This document shows positions 63,954-64,000 of a stretch of 64,000 bases of DNA, piece after piece. The notes under the pieces are model-generated. The model saw nothing but the letters and a program-made list of their open reading frames with translations. It was not told where the DNA came from and did no database searches. Position numbers and translations under genes: made by a program. This DNA is from Lachnospiraceae bacterium (GTDB lineage Bacteria > Bacillota > Clostridia > Lachnospirales > Lachnospiraceae): contig SVEI01000005.1 in the NCBI GenBank assembly GCA_015057445.1, positions 16,286-80,285 of the forward strand, given 5' to 3'. The stretch's first letter is position 1; every line of letters begins with the position of its first letter.

Positions 63954-64000
63954 TCGATACTCCCCTTTATTCTTCCTTCAAAAATCACAACTTCTTCACC

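Overview
The window is 64 kb of low-GC Firmicutes chromosome, most likely from an anaerobic Lachnospiraceae-type clostridium. This placement rests on gene content, because no rRNA is present. The supporting genes are an oxygen-sensitive class III ribonucleotide reductase (nrdD-nrdG), a rubrerythrin with an N-terminal rubredoxin domain, a six-copy clostridial ChW-repeat surface protein, an Ala/Lys-rich DUF6465-type protein, a FeoB-associated Cys-rich mini-protein and many lipoproteins with Thr/Asp/Ala-rich tracts. Strong Shine-Dalgarno sequences decide most starts, and many genes end in clear hairpin terminators. There is no prophage, insertion sequence or CRISPR array.

Layout. 1-4934: HD-domain fragment, folC, polysaccharide deacetylase, a DnaA-box-like cluster, two unrecognised secreted or surface proteins and a small membrane protein. 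5047-9565: clpX, a glycerophosphodiesterase, proC, a 21-bp perfect inverted repeat around two opposed terminators, the DUF6465-type basic protein and a PilZ protein. 9704-13945: the ChW protein, then an XRE regulator divergent from a small protein and a lipoprotein. 14083-20850: rubrerythrin behind a Fur/PerR-like box, murF, a DJ-1 protein, a CYTH protein, DUF1189, a histidine-kinase-like protein without its phosphoacceptor His, and a HAD phosphatase. 20939-25354: the riboflavin operon ribD-ribE-ribBA-ribH behind a promoter, FMN riboswitch, terminator and an unexplained long hairpin. 25401-36350: a seven-gene MacB-like block with two ATPases, one FtsX permease, two adaptor lipoproteins and two paralogous lipoproteins. 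36504-45210: a GGDEF-EAL protein, GH25 lysozyme, a NatA/NatB-CPBP exporter, a hydrolase-methyltransferase fusion and galE. 45452-50428: tRNA-Leu(CAG), a trigger-factor-like lipoprotein, and nrdD-nrdG-dut with NrdR-like boxes. 50520-57328: a PrsA/SurA-like lipoprotein, mfd, pth, a short GlmU-like uridylyltransferase and a lipoprotein. 57427-60584: feoA-feoB and its Cys-rich partner, divergent from a DtxR-type regulator. 60732-63953: an anion permease, upp, a frameshifted small membrane gene and an internally duplicated membrane protein.

Functional picture. The window joins housekeeping cofactor, wall and nucleotide metabolism with anaerobic iron and peroxide handling and a dense set of envelope proteins. 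The parts least explained by known systems are the seven-gene MacB-like block and the hydrolase-methyltransferase fusion. Smaller puzzles are the RibD C-terminal extension, the hairpin in the rib leader, and the inverted repeat that puts the same 21-nt sequence after the stop codons of two convergent genes.
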